Below, piece after piece: positions 52,635 to 60,776 of a DNA stretch of 64,000 nt. The first letter of the stretch is position 1. The number at the start of each line of letters is the position of its first letter. Under the pieces are notes generated by a model. The model was not told the origin of the DNA. It did no database searches and was given only the letters and a program-made list of their open reading frames with translations. A program made the position numbers and the translations under genes. The DNA is from Acidobacteriota bacterium (lineage in GTDB: Bacteria; Acidobacteriota; UBA890; WLXD01): positions 205,984-269,983 of the forward strand of contig WLXD01000003.1 of assembly GCA_012103255.1 (NCBI GenBank). The letters are read 5' to 3'.

Positions 52635-54941
52635 ATGCTCAAGACATCCGCCAACGGCCTTCAGCCACACGCACGCGTTGTGATGACACGATGGACCGTG
52701 CTGATCGGAGCCGCGTATCTGGTGCTGTATGGGCACGACGGGTCGCTGCCGCTATGGCAGCAGGGCACGGTTCTGGGTGCGCTACTGCTCAGTCTGGGCC
52801 TCCATGCCCTAGCGATCAGGTCTGCGAACGGCGACAAGCTCCGCTGGCTCCTTACCCTGGTGGATATCGCGCTGGCGACAAGCGCCGTCGCCGTGACCGG
52901 CCAGGTTGCCGACGACTTCTTCCTGTTCTTCTTCCTCACCCTGATGATTGCTGGCATCAGCGGCCAGTTCGGTCTGACCGTGCTTGCCACCGCAGGTGTG
53001 TGTGCCGCTTATGGCGGCCTGATGTTTGCGCAACACGGCGCAGAGATCGTGCGCCAGACCGAGTACCTGATCCGACTCCCGTTCCTGTTCGGCGTAGGGC
53101 TGTTCTTCGGCACGGTTTCCGATGAAGCTCAGGCTGCAGAGTCACGGGTTCAGCATCTATCCGATGTCACCCGCAAGATGGTCCACCGCTACCACCAGGT
53201 CGCCAGTGAACGCGACCGCTCGCAATCGCTTCTGGAGATCGGCCAGCTCGCGCTTTCCGGACGCGACGCGCCGGGGGTTCTCAAGGACATCGTCCTCCAG
53301 ATTCAGAGCACCGTTCGGGTCGATCGCTGCTCGATGTTGATCTTCAACGAGAGCGAACGACACGCATATCTGGCGGCGTGCACCGACCCCACCGACGATC
53401 GGGTCAGCTTGCTGCTCCCGCTCCGTCACTATCCGGAACTGCAGGACGTACTCGAAATCGGCCAGACCATCGAACTTCACCCCGCTCGTCCGTCGGAGCT
53501 CTGGGACCGGGTCAAGAAGCACCTACCCAAACCGCACCAGTACCAGTCGTGGTTGATCGTGCCGATCGCGCGCCGTGGCAAAGTCGCAGGGGCTATCTGC
53601 CTGCGCGACTCGCGCCCCGACTTTGATTTCCACGAAGACGAGAAGCTGTTCTGCGAAGCTGCTGCTCTCATGACTGCAACCTTCCTCCAGGGACGCGACC
53701 TGGTGGAGGAGATGCGACGACGGAGCCGGCTCGATGGACTCACAGGCCTGCTCAACTTCATGGCATTCCGCGAGGAACTGGAGAGCTCCCTCGAGGCGCA
53801 GGCCGAAACGCCGGCGCGCGACCTGTCTCTGATCATGGTCGACGTCGACAATCTCAAGATCGTCAACGATCGGCATGGACACCTGGCGGGCAACCAGGCC
53901 ATCGAACGCGTCGGAAGAGAACTGGCCAAGGCAGTACCGATGGCGATCGCCGCCTGCCGCTACGGTGGCGACGAGTTCTTCGCGCTCGTCCCGATGGACA
54001 AGAAACGCGCTGAAGAGCGGGCGGAGCGGTTGCTCATCGCCCTCGAGGAGCGCAGCGCCAAATTGCCCTTCGACATCAGCGTATCGATCGGCGTCGCAGG
54101 CTACGGCGAGAACGGCACCGTGGACGATGAACTACTAGCTGCCGCCGATCGCGCGATGTACATCGCCAAGAGCGAAGGCGGAAACCGTGTCCAGATCGCC
54201 GACGAAGATGAGGAACGTGGCCGTGTCTATGAGGCAGTCATCGCGGTCAACGCACGCCGCCTGATACCCGGCGAACATCAGGCACTTCGCGACGTTCTCG
54301 AAGAGCTCCTGCGGCTTCAGGAACAAGAGCTGGATAGCGCGGCGGCGCAGCAGTCTCTACGAGCCCTCATGGAAGCCGTCGAGTCGAAGGACCGCTACAC
54401 GCGCGAGTACTCCAACGAGGTCTCCGATCTCACACGCAACGTCGGCCTCGCCGTCGGTCTGGGTGAACGCGAGATCCTCGCCGTTGAAATCGCCGCGCTC
54501 GTGCACGACATCGGCAAGATCGGCATTCCCGATGACATCCTGCAGAAGCCCGGTCCGCTGACGACGCGGGAGCGCATGCAGATCGAACAGCATCCCGAGA
54601 TCGGTGCGCAGATTCTGCGACCTCTTCCCGCCATGCAGGAAGTCGTACCGCTTGTCCTCCATCACCACGAACGGTGGGACGGCGCGGGTTACCCGCACGG
54701 CCTCGCCGGCGAAGACATCCCGATTGGGGCACAGATCATCTCGCTCTGCGACGTCTGGAACGCTCTCACGTCGGATCGCTCCTATCGGAAGGCATTCCCG
54801 GCACAGGAAGCTCGCCGTATCGTCATGGAAGGTCGCGGCACCGAGTGGAAGCCCGAATTGGTGGACGTGTTCTTCGAGGTCCTCGAAGCAACGGAAGCGG
54901 AGCACGCAGCCGAAGCCGGTGAGCCTCGGCGCACCGCCTAG
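52635..54941 (+). CDS. Cyclic-di-GMP signalling protein: membrane, GAF, GGDEF and HD-GYP domains
   Basis: 768 residues. Five or so helices at 20-165, a GAF-like sensor (about 190-350; LLEIGQLALSGRD, SWLIVPIARRGKVAGAICL), GGDEF domain with intact GGDEF at 444-448 and LDGLTGLLN, then HD-GYP (about 575-750) with HDIGKIGIPDD (His624, Asp625) and HHERWDGAGYPHGL. It could both make and degrade c-di-GMP; no RxxD inhibitory site precedes GGDEF. Its stop shares a CTAG with the convergent selenoprotein gene. Confidence 0.92.
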   Translation: MLKTSANGLQPHARVVMTRWTVLIGAAYLVLYGHDGSLPLWQQGTVLGALLLSLGLHALAIRSANGDKLRWLLTLVDIALATSAVAVTGQVADDFFLFFFLTLMIAGISGQFGLTVLATAGVCAAYGGLMFAQHGAEIVRQTEYLIRLPFLFGVGLFFGTVSDEAQAAESRVQHLSDVTRKMVHRYHQVASERDRSQSLLEIGQLALSGRDAPGVLKDIVLQIQSTVRVDRCSMLIFNESERHAYLAACTDPTDDRVSLLLPLRHYPELQDVLEIGQTIELHPARPSELWDRVKKHLPKPHQYQSWLIVPIARRGKVAGAICLRDSRPDFDFHEDEKLFCEAAALMTATFLQGRDLVEEMRRRSRLDGLTGLLNFMAFREELESSLEAQAETPARDLSLIMVDVDNLKIVNDRHGHLAGNQAIERVGRELAKAVPMAIAACRYGGDEFFALVPMDKKRAEERAERLLIALEERSAKLPFDISVSIGVAGYGENGTVDDELLAAADRAMYIAKSEGGNRVQIADEDEERGRVYEAVIAVNARRLIPGEHQALRDVLEELLRLQEQELDSAAAQQSLRALMEAVESKDRYTREYSNEVSDLTRNVGLAVGLGEREILAVEIAALVHDIGKIGIPDDILQKPGPLTTRERMQIEQHPEIGAQILRPLPAMQEVVPLVLHHHERWDGAGYPHGLAGEDIPIGAQIISLCDVWNALTSDRSYRKAFPAQEARRIVMEGRGTEWKPELVDVFFEVLEATEAEHAAEAGEPRRTA

Positions 54942-55969
54942 TTCGACTGCAGTCCGAGTGCGGCCTTCAGTCGGTCGCGCATATCCACTTCATCGCCCGG
55001 GCGATATCCGTAGTGGCGCCAGACGATGCGACCATTCGCGTCGATCAGATAGTTGGTCGGCGTCGCGATGACGCCGAACTGCCGAGACACTGTCTGGTCG
55101 ACATCGAAGCCGGCCGGGATCGTGAATCCATAGCCTTCGTAGAACTGCTCCGTGCGAGCGACATCGTTCGAGATTTCGACCGCCACGATCTCGAGGCCCT
55201 CGGGCGCAAGCTCCTCGTAGATGGTCTGCAAGTGAGGAAACTCCTCACGACAGGCCAGTCATGTGGGCGACCAGAAGTTCACCAATGTCAGGCCGGCATC
55301 CGGAGCAACCCCAACGTCTTCAGTGAGAAGGCCCGGGAGGCGGAACGTCGGCGCGCCTGGCGCGACGTCGGCGATTCCGTTGTACCACCAGCCGTCGAAC
55401 GGATCGTCGCCGGACGCATGGGTTGCATAGGCCCACTGGAGCGCAAGCATCACGCCATCGCTTTGGTCCGCGATGCTCGTTCGCAACAACCAATCGATTC
55501 CGGAGTCCACGGCACCAGAACTGAGTCGAGTGCGCGCCAACTGCAGCGGGAGCTCCGTCGATAGCGGCATCCCTGTGATGTCGGTCCGAGTGAGCACGAG
55601 CGCGCGCTCATAGGCTTCCGACGCCTCGCCCAGCCGCTGCTCGGCTGCGAGCGCTTCAGCCTGCATCTCGTGCACGACGGCTATCCGCCCGGCCTCAGGA
55701 AACGCCTCCAGAAACTCGTCGATCAGACCTAGCCGCTCCTGACCACCCGCCTCGCCTATGCGGTCGAACCAGTCGTACGCGACCTCGCTGGTGAGCGGTC
55801 CCGGATCCTCTTCACCGATCCGCGTGAAGGCCCGCTCGTCGGCCCCGTCGCTGGTAGCAGCCGCAGCGCGCTCGCTTTCGGGCTTCAGCAGGTCCGCATT
55901 GCGACACGCAGCGAGCGCTAGCACCATCACCACACAGGCGGCTGTGCGCAGAGAAACCGGGCGATTCAT
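54938..55969 (-). CDS. TlpA-like thioredoxin-fold lipoprotein, probable selenoprotein (Sec237)
   Basis: 343 residues when the in-frame TGA at 55259-55261 is read as selenocysteine. Start at ATG 55969: MNRPVSLRTAACVV leads to lipobox LAAC (Cys22). A helical, TPR-like part (about 60-200) precedes a thioredoxin domain: LTLVNFWSPT-U-LACREEFPHL, VAVEISNDVART, cis-Pro segment GVIATPTNYLID, and IVWRHYGYRPG. In TlpA-type proteins this site is WxxxCxxC, so the TGA is exactly at the first Cys, giving UxxC with Cys240. The frame is homologous on both sides. A hairpin with GUU loop follows the TGA. Probably a periplasmic thiol reductase, downstream of fur. Confidence 0.82.
55232..55248 (-). promoter_or_regulatory. 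Candidate SECIS hairpin in the TlpA-like gene
   Basis: On the RNA, GUGAGGA and UCCUCAC pair perfectly around a GUU loop; the first arm starts ten bases after the UGA, and G21-U22 of the loop (U of UGA = 1) are placed as in known bacterial SECIS loops. Same design as the hairpin in the other redoxin gene. Confidence 0.65.
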
Positions 55970-55994
55970 CGCAGTCAATGCTCGATAGAAGAGG

Positions 55995-56471
55995 TCAGGA
56001 CTGGACGCAGTCAGCGCAGCGCCCAAACACCTGAACAGTGTATCGCGCGGGCTCGAAGCCCTGCTCTCGCGTGTTGCGCTCGACGAGTGACGCCAACTCC
56101 GGATCGAACCATTCGATGACGCTTCCGCATCCGATACACACCATGTGCTCGTGCTGACGACGCCCCAGGATGTGCTCGAAGAAGTTGTGGTCGGTCCCCA
56201 GTCGGACCTTGCGCGCCAGCCCAGCGGCGACGAGAAGATCGAGCGTGCGGTACACCGTGGCGCGCGAGACCGTTGCTCCGGACCCTTTCAAGCGATGCAA
56301 CAACTCCTCTGCCTCGAGGTGAGCGGTGCTCTCGAACAGCACCATCGCGATGGCCCGACGCTCGCCGGTGAACTTCAGACCTTCTTGGCTCAGATACTCG
56401 CGAAACGAGCGCAGCGCCCCGTCGACGCTATTGCCCGCACTCGACGAACTCGCTGGAGCCGAGCGGCTCAC
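55995..56471 (-). CDS. Fur-family metal-dependent regulator
   Basis: 158 residues from GTG 56471, two bases past the upstream stop; a longer frame overlaps that gene. FTGERRAIAMVLFESTAHLEAEELL, ATVSRATVYRTLDLLVAAGL (recognition helix), HEHMVCIGCGSVIEW (metal/dimer region) and a C-terminal CADC zinc pair identify Fur/PerR. Iron, zinc or peroxide sensing cannot be told apart. Its neighbour is a thiol redox lipoprotein, which suits a PerR-like or Fur-like role, by inference. Confidence 0.92.
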   Translation of the reverse strand: MSRSAPASSSSAGNSVDGALRSFREYLSQEGLKFTGERRAIAMVLFESTAHLEAEELLHRLKGSGATVSRATVYRTLDLLVAAGLARKVRLGTDHNFFEHILGRRQHEHMVCIGCGSVIEWFDPELASLVERNTREQGFEPARYTVQVFGRCADCVQS

Positions 56472-56473
56472 GA

Positions 56474-57376
56474 TCAGATCCGGCCGTCGCGGATGAGTTC
56501 CGCGTAGATGTGGAACGCCACGAGACCGCGATACGCTCCCCATTGCTCGGCCCACTGCACAGCCTCGAATGGCTCCACCGGACCGGGCCGACCATAGTTC
56601 GCCCCGATCCACTCGCAGATCAGCGGATCCGCCGATGGGAAGCTCTCGAGCCGGCCATAGCCAAGCAACGCCGTCAACTGAGCACCGAGCAGACCAACCC
56701 CGTCCTGGGCGGCAAGCTGTTCGATGATTGCGTCGGTGGCTGAGCGGGCCAGACCGATCAGGTCGAGTTCGCTGTGCATGCAGCGTGTGGCGAGACGATG
56801 CAACTGGTTCGCCTGCCGCGTTTCCAGCCCGCCTTCGACCATCGCGGGCACTTCGCTCTTGGTGACCACACGAGGCGTGGGGAACGCATAGAAGGTGTCG
56901 CCGGCGTAGGCAACTCTGTAGCTGATGGCCTCGGCAAGTCGCGACACGCTGGTGCGGAAGAAATGCGTTCCGGGGCTGGAGGCGAGCGCCAGAGTGAGCG
57001 CCTCAAATGGATGCATGCGCTGAGCGGGCTTCAGACCGTAGAAATCCGAAGAGAGTCCGTAGAGAGCCTGGTCCTGGCGACACATCTTGTAGAACGGACC
57101 CGCGTCGTAGCTCATCCCGAGCATCCGCTGGAGCAACTGCACCACGCTCGGCTCGTCACGCTCGGTGCCGTTCATCAGGGTCACGATCAGTTCAGGGCGC
57201 TTCTCTGCGCCCAGACTGCTCACGAGTACCAGGCGCATCCGGCCATTGACGTCGAGCAAGCGCGTGAGCCGTTTCCCGTCGAAAACGTCAACGAACTCGT
57301 CCTGGCCTGGCGAGAGGAACGCGGCCGTCGCCTCGAAACCGAAGGGAGCGGGAGGCGTCAGCCGGAACTCATGCAT
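56474..57376 (-). CDS. AlkA-like DNA glycosylase (HhH-GPD), divergent
   Basis: 300 residues. The fit is to the AlkA class: PFEALTLALASSPGTHFF, YAFPTPRVVTKSE, GLLGAQLTALLGYGR where the HhH hairpin is expected, and FPSADPLICEWI with the Asp expected to be catalytic, then WGAYRGLVAFHIYAEL. The hairpin reads GVGLLG rather than GIGPWT, so DNA binding may differ. Excises alkylated bases in the canonical family. Coupled to fur by a 2-base gap. Confidence 0.6.
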   Translation of the reverse strand: MHEFRLTPPAPFGFEATAAFLSPGQDEFVDVFDGKRLTRLLDVNGRMRLVLVSSLGAEKRPELIVTLMNGTERDEPSVVQLLQRMLGMSYDAGPFYKMCRQDQALYGLSSDFYGLKPAQRMHPFEALTLALASSPGTHFFRTSVSRLAEAISYRVAYAGDTFYAFPTPRVVTKSEVPAMVEGGLETRQANQLHRLATRCMHSELDLIGLARSATDAIIEQLAAQDGVGLLGAQLTALLGYGRLESFPSADPLICEWIGANYGRPGPVEPFEAVQWAEQWGAYRGLVAFHIYAELIRDGRI

Positions 57377-57509
57377 GGTCGCTCAGCCTTCTGTTCTACT
57401 GTCCCGACGAAGCGGGTTCGGCGACGACTCCGTCGCCAGTGGAAGAACCGCGCGGCGCGGCTCGCTAAGCTATCACCGCCAGAAACCACGGGCAAACGGA
57501 GATTACTAC

Positions 57510-58493
57510 GTGAATCCGGTCGACGAAGGCGCCGCGCAAGCTCGGCCCGCAGCCCAGGAAATAGAACCGATCCTGGTGTGGCACCCGAAGGCGGAGCAAT
57601 ACCGCAGCGCACTGACCCAGCGCCTGCCAGGCGTGCCCATCGAAGTTCGCACGGGAGCGCCGCGCGCCCCTTCGCCGAGCGAAGCGGGCGTATTGCTCGG
57701 CTGGGCGCTGCCGCCCGATGCATTCGCTCAGCTGCCGCGGCTGCGTTGGATGCAGGCGACCGGAGCTGGGGTCGACGACCTGCTGGCGCGGGCGGACCTG
57801 CCGGCAGGCGTCACCGTTACTCGGTCGCTCGGCCGCTTCGGTGCACAGACCGCCGAATACGTGGTGGGGTATCTCCTACACCAACTGCTTCACGTAGAGG
57901 ACTATCGCCGCAACCAGGATCGCGGCACATGGAAGCAACTCCCGAGACCTCTCCTCGCCGACCGCACCATCGGCATTGTTGGGCTCGGGTCGGTGGGTCT
58001 GGCCATCGCCGAGCGCCTCGCCGCATTCGGCACGACCGTCTATGGCGTGACTCGGCGCGGTCGCCCGCTTCCACATGTTCGCAACGTCTACACGCGCGAC
58101 GATTGGAGGTCGATGCTTCCCGAGTGCGACGCGCTCGTTCTTGCGGCGCCCCTCACCGACGCAACGCGCCGGATGATCGACGATGAAGCTCTCCGCGCGT
58201 TGCCGGACAACGCCGTGCTGGTGAATGTCGGACGCGGCGCTCTGGTGGAGCCCGAAGCAATGCTCGATGCGCTCCGCGACGGCCATCTATCGGCCGCCGT
58301 TCTTGATGTATTCGAGACGGAGCCCTTGCCGCCCGATAGTCCCCTGTGGACCGAGCCGGGCGCATGGGTGACCCCGCACGTCGCCGCGCCCAGCGAGGTC
58401 GACGGAATCGCCGACGAGTTCGCGGCCAACTACCAGCGCTTGCTCAACGGAGAGTCATTGCACAACGTGGTGGATCGAGCGCAGGGCTACTAG
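57510..58493 (+). CDS. D-2-hydroxyacid dehydrogenase
   Basis: 327 residues from GTG 57510 with GGAG nine bases upstream; earlier in-frame sequence overlaps the divergent gene. Rossmann motif TIGIVGLGSVGLAIAERL, DALVLAAPLTDATRRMI, LVNVGRGALVEPEAM, DVFETEPLP and TPHVAAP (catalytic His) match the GhrA/phosphoglycerate-dehydrogenase-like family. Reduces 2-keto acids such as glyoxylate or hydroxypyruvate; exact substrate unknown. Confidence 0.9.
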   Translation: MNPVDEGAAQARPAAQEIEPILVWHPKAEQYRSALTQRLPGVPIEVRTGAPRAPSPSEAGVLLGWALPPDAFAQLPRLRWMQATGAGVDDLLARADLPAGVTVTRSLGRFGAQTAEYVVGYLLHQLLHVEDYRRNQDRGTWKQLPRPLLADRTIGIVGLGSVGLAIAERLAAFGTTVYGVTRRGRPLPHVRNVYTRDDWRSMLPECDALVLAAPLTDATRRMIDDEALRALPDNAVLVNVGRGALVEPEAMLDALRDGHLSAAVLDVFETEPLPPDSPLWTEPGAWVTPHVAAPSEVDGIADEFAANYQRLLNGESLHNVVDRAQGY

Positions 58494-58512
58494 AGGCGAG
58501 AGATCGCGGCGA

Positions 58513-59694
58513 TCAGGCCGTCCGAAGACCCGTTTGAATCTCGCGGATCGCGCTCACGGCTTCGTCGACTTCCCCGTCGAGAGTGTAAGAATGCGGCGCC
58601 AGGCGAATACCTGCCCCCGGGCGATAGTCGATCATCACGCGGCGCTCAAGTAGCGCACGCGAGGTCGCTTCCGCATCAGGCATATCGACCGTCACATGAC
58701 CCGCCCGGGTGCTGGCGTCAGTCGGCGAATTCACCGTCCAGCCTTCAGCAAGGCACATCTCGATCAGCCGCTGCGTCTGCCGCACTGACTTGGATCGAAC
58801 TTCTTCGAGATCAAGGGCGGCCACGATCTCCGCACCCGCGACGGCGGCGCTGAGCGAGGGAACATTGGTAGTACCCGTGGCGAACCGCGAAGCTCCTGCC
58901 GCATACGAGTCATCGCGTGGATCGAAAGCGAACGGCTCGTTGCGACCGAACCAACCGGTGATCGCGGGGCGACAGGTCTCCTGCATGACGGGGCTTGCGT
59001 AGAGGCAGGCCACGCCGGGACCACCGCAGAGCCACTTCAGCGTGCCCCCAACAGCGAAGTCAACTCCGAGCGCCTCAACGTCGAGCGGCATGATGCCGGC
59101 GGATTGATAGACGTCCAGCACCACCAGCGCGCCAACCTCGTGGGCTCGAGCGACGATCGCCTCGACGTCCTGCACGTAGCTGCTTCGGAAGATGACGTGC
59201 GAGATGGGTACCAGCAGCGTCGTCTCGTCGATCGCCTCCAGCATGCGATCGAGGGGAACCGTGAAACCGTCGGGGGACTCCACGAGGTTGAGCCGTGCTC
59301 CGCGTCGCTCTTGTGCCTGATAGAGATGGACCACAGAAGGAAAGTTGAGCTCCGAGCAGACGATCCCGTTGCGCGGGCCGGCGAAGTCGAAGCAAGAGGC
59401 CACGGTCGCCGACGCCAGCGTGACGTTCTGGTGCAACGAGATCGAATCTTCGGGCGCGCCGAGAATCCGGCCGATCGCCGTGGACACCCGACCCGGCAGG
59501 TTCCACCACGGATCCTCCCATGCCCGCACGCCGTGCTCCTCCCACGAGTCAGCGTAGGAAGCCAAGGCCTCTCGAGCTCCGTGCGGCATCGCCCCAAGCG
59601 AGTTGGAGATCAGATACGTCGACGTCTCCAGAATCGGGAACTGATCCCGGAGATCGAGCAGCGAGTCTTCGCCGCGTTGAGCTTCTTGGTTCAT
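58513..59694 (-). CDS. Kynureninase-like PLP enzyme
   Basis: 393 residues from ATG 59694 (another ATG at 59703). Class V aminotransferase fold of kynureninase type: TYLISNSLGAMPHGA, WEEHGVRAWEDPWWNLPGR, VVLDVYQSAGIMPLD, PLP Lys in VGGTLKWLCGGPG and AITGWFGRNEPFAF. Kynureninase splits kynurenine to anthranilate and alanine. No other kyn gene is nearby, so related cysteine desulfurase-like roles are not excluded. Confidence 0.8.
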   Translation of the reverse strand: MNQEAQRGEDSLLDLRDQFPILETSTYLISNSLGAMPHGAREALASYADSWEEHGVRAWEDPWWNLPGRVSTAIGRILGAPEDSISLHQNVTLASATVASCFDFAGPRNGIVCSELNFPSVVHLYQAQERRGARLNLVESPDGFTVPLDRMLEAIDETTLLVPISHVIFRSSYVQDVEAIVARAHEVGALVVLDVYQSAGIMPLDVEALGVDFAVGGTLKWLCGGPGVACLYASPVMQETCRPAITGWFGRNEPFAFDPRDDSYAAGASRFATGTTNVPSLSAAVAGAEIVAALDLEEVRSKSVRQTQRLIEMCLAEGWTVNSPTDASTRAGHVTVDMPDAEATSRALLERRVMIDYRPGAGIRLAPHSYTLDGEVDEAVSAIREIQTGLRTA

Positions 59695-59800
59695 CGGCAC
59701 CATTCTCTCGTCGGACGCTGGCTGGAGGCAGCGGCTAAACTACTGCGCTTGGCGGAGAGCCGCCAACCGGCACCGCGACGACTCAACCCCATACCGCGCC

Positions 59801-60643
59801 ATGACGAAACAAGTTCTTCGCGTTGGACAATCCGCCGACCCGGACGACGCGTTCATGGCCTGGGGCCTCGAGGCTGCACTGGCGGAGAAGGGACTCGACG
59901 TCGAACTCGTGTTCGACGACATCGAGACTCTGAACGAGGGCGCGCTACGAGGGGATCTCGATCTGACGGCGATCTCGGTGGGCGCCTACCCGCAACTCGC
60001 GCCTAACTACCGAGTCTTGCGTTGCGGTGCGAGCTTCGGGGACGGCTACGGTCCGGTAGTAGTGGCAACCAAGCCCGCCGCTGTCGACGGCGTCGCTGCG
60101 CTGAAGGGTCTCCGCGTAGCAACCCCCGGCGAGCACACGACCGCTCGAATGCTTCTCCGGATCTTCGCCGGCGACACCTTCGAAGAAGTGTCGCTGCCCT
60201 TCGATCAGATAATGGACGCGGTGCGCGACGGCGACGTCGACGCGGGACTCATCATTCATGAAGGCCAGCTCATCTTCGAAGAGCTCGGATTTCACGCGTG
60301 GTTCGAGCCGGCCGCTGAATGGGCCCGGCGCGAGCAGCTACCGCTCCCACTGGGCGCGGTAGCGATCCGGCGTAGCCTGCCCGAGTCCGTGCAGCAGGAC
60401 GCAGCAGATGCATTCCTCAGGGGCGTACACGCCGGGTTCCTGAACATGGAAACCGCGCTCGACTTCGCCGCGAGCTACGCACGCGGGTTGGAACGTGACG
60501 TACTCGAGGAGTACGTGCGTCGCTACGTCAATGCCGCGACGCTCGATATGGGAGCACCCGGATTGCGGGCCATCGAACGGCTGTTCGAATTGGCCGTCGC
60601 AGCGGGCGTGCTCACCTCGCAGCCGGAGCTGGACGCGCTCTAG
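59801..60643 (+). CDS. MqnA/MqnD-family protein (menaquinone futalosine pathway)
   Basis: 280 residues, ATG, no signal peptide. SPDADDAFM-like opening QSADPDDAFMAWGLEAAL, DDIETLNEGALRGDLDLTAIS, RCGASFGDGYGPVVVA, ARMLLRIFAGDTFEEV, PFDQIMDAVRDGDVDAGLIIHEGQL and LPLPLGAVAIRRSLP match the MqnD (1,4-dihydroxy-6-naphthoate synthase) branch, a periplasmic-binding-protein-like fold used as a cytoplasmic enzyme. Only this step is in the window. Confidence 0.82.
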   Translation: MTKQVLRVGQSADPDDAFMAWGLEAALAEKGLDVELVFDDIETLNEGALRGDLDLTAISVGAYPQLAPNYRVLRCGASFGDGYGPVVVATKPAAVDGVAALKGLRVATPGEHTTARMLLRIFAGDTFEEVSLPFDQIMDAVRDGDVDAGLIIHEGQLIFEELGFHAWFEPAAEWARREQLPLPLGAVAIRRSLPESVQQDAADAFLRGVHAGFLNMETALDFAASYARGLERDVLEEYVRRYVNAATLDMGAPGLRAIERLFELAVAAGVLTSQPELDAL

Positions 60644-60776
60644 AGAGCCTTCAACGGGTGCCGGGCTCCTCTTCTAGAGATTGCGCGCGAGGTCTTTTTG
60701 CGTTTCCGAGTCGGCTATGGCCCTTGTTAACATCGAAAAGTCACTAGAACACACCGCTGACGAACACAGGCCTCTC

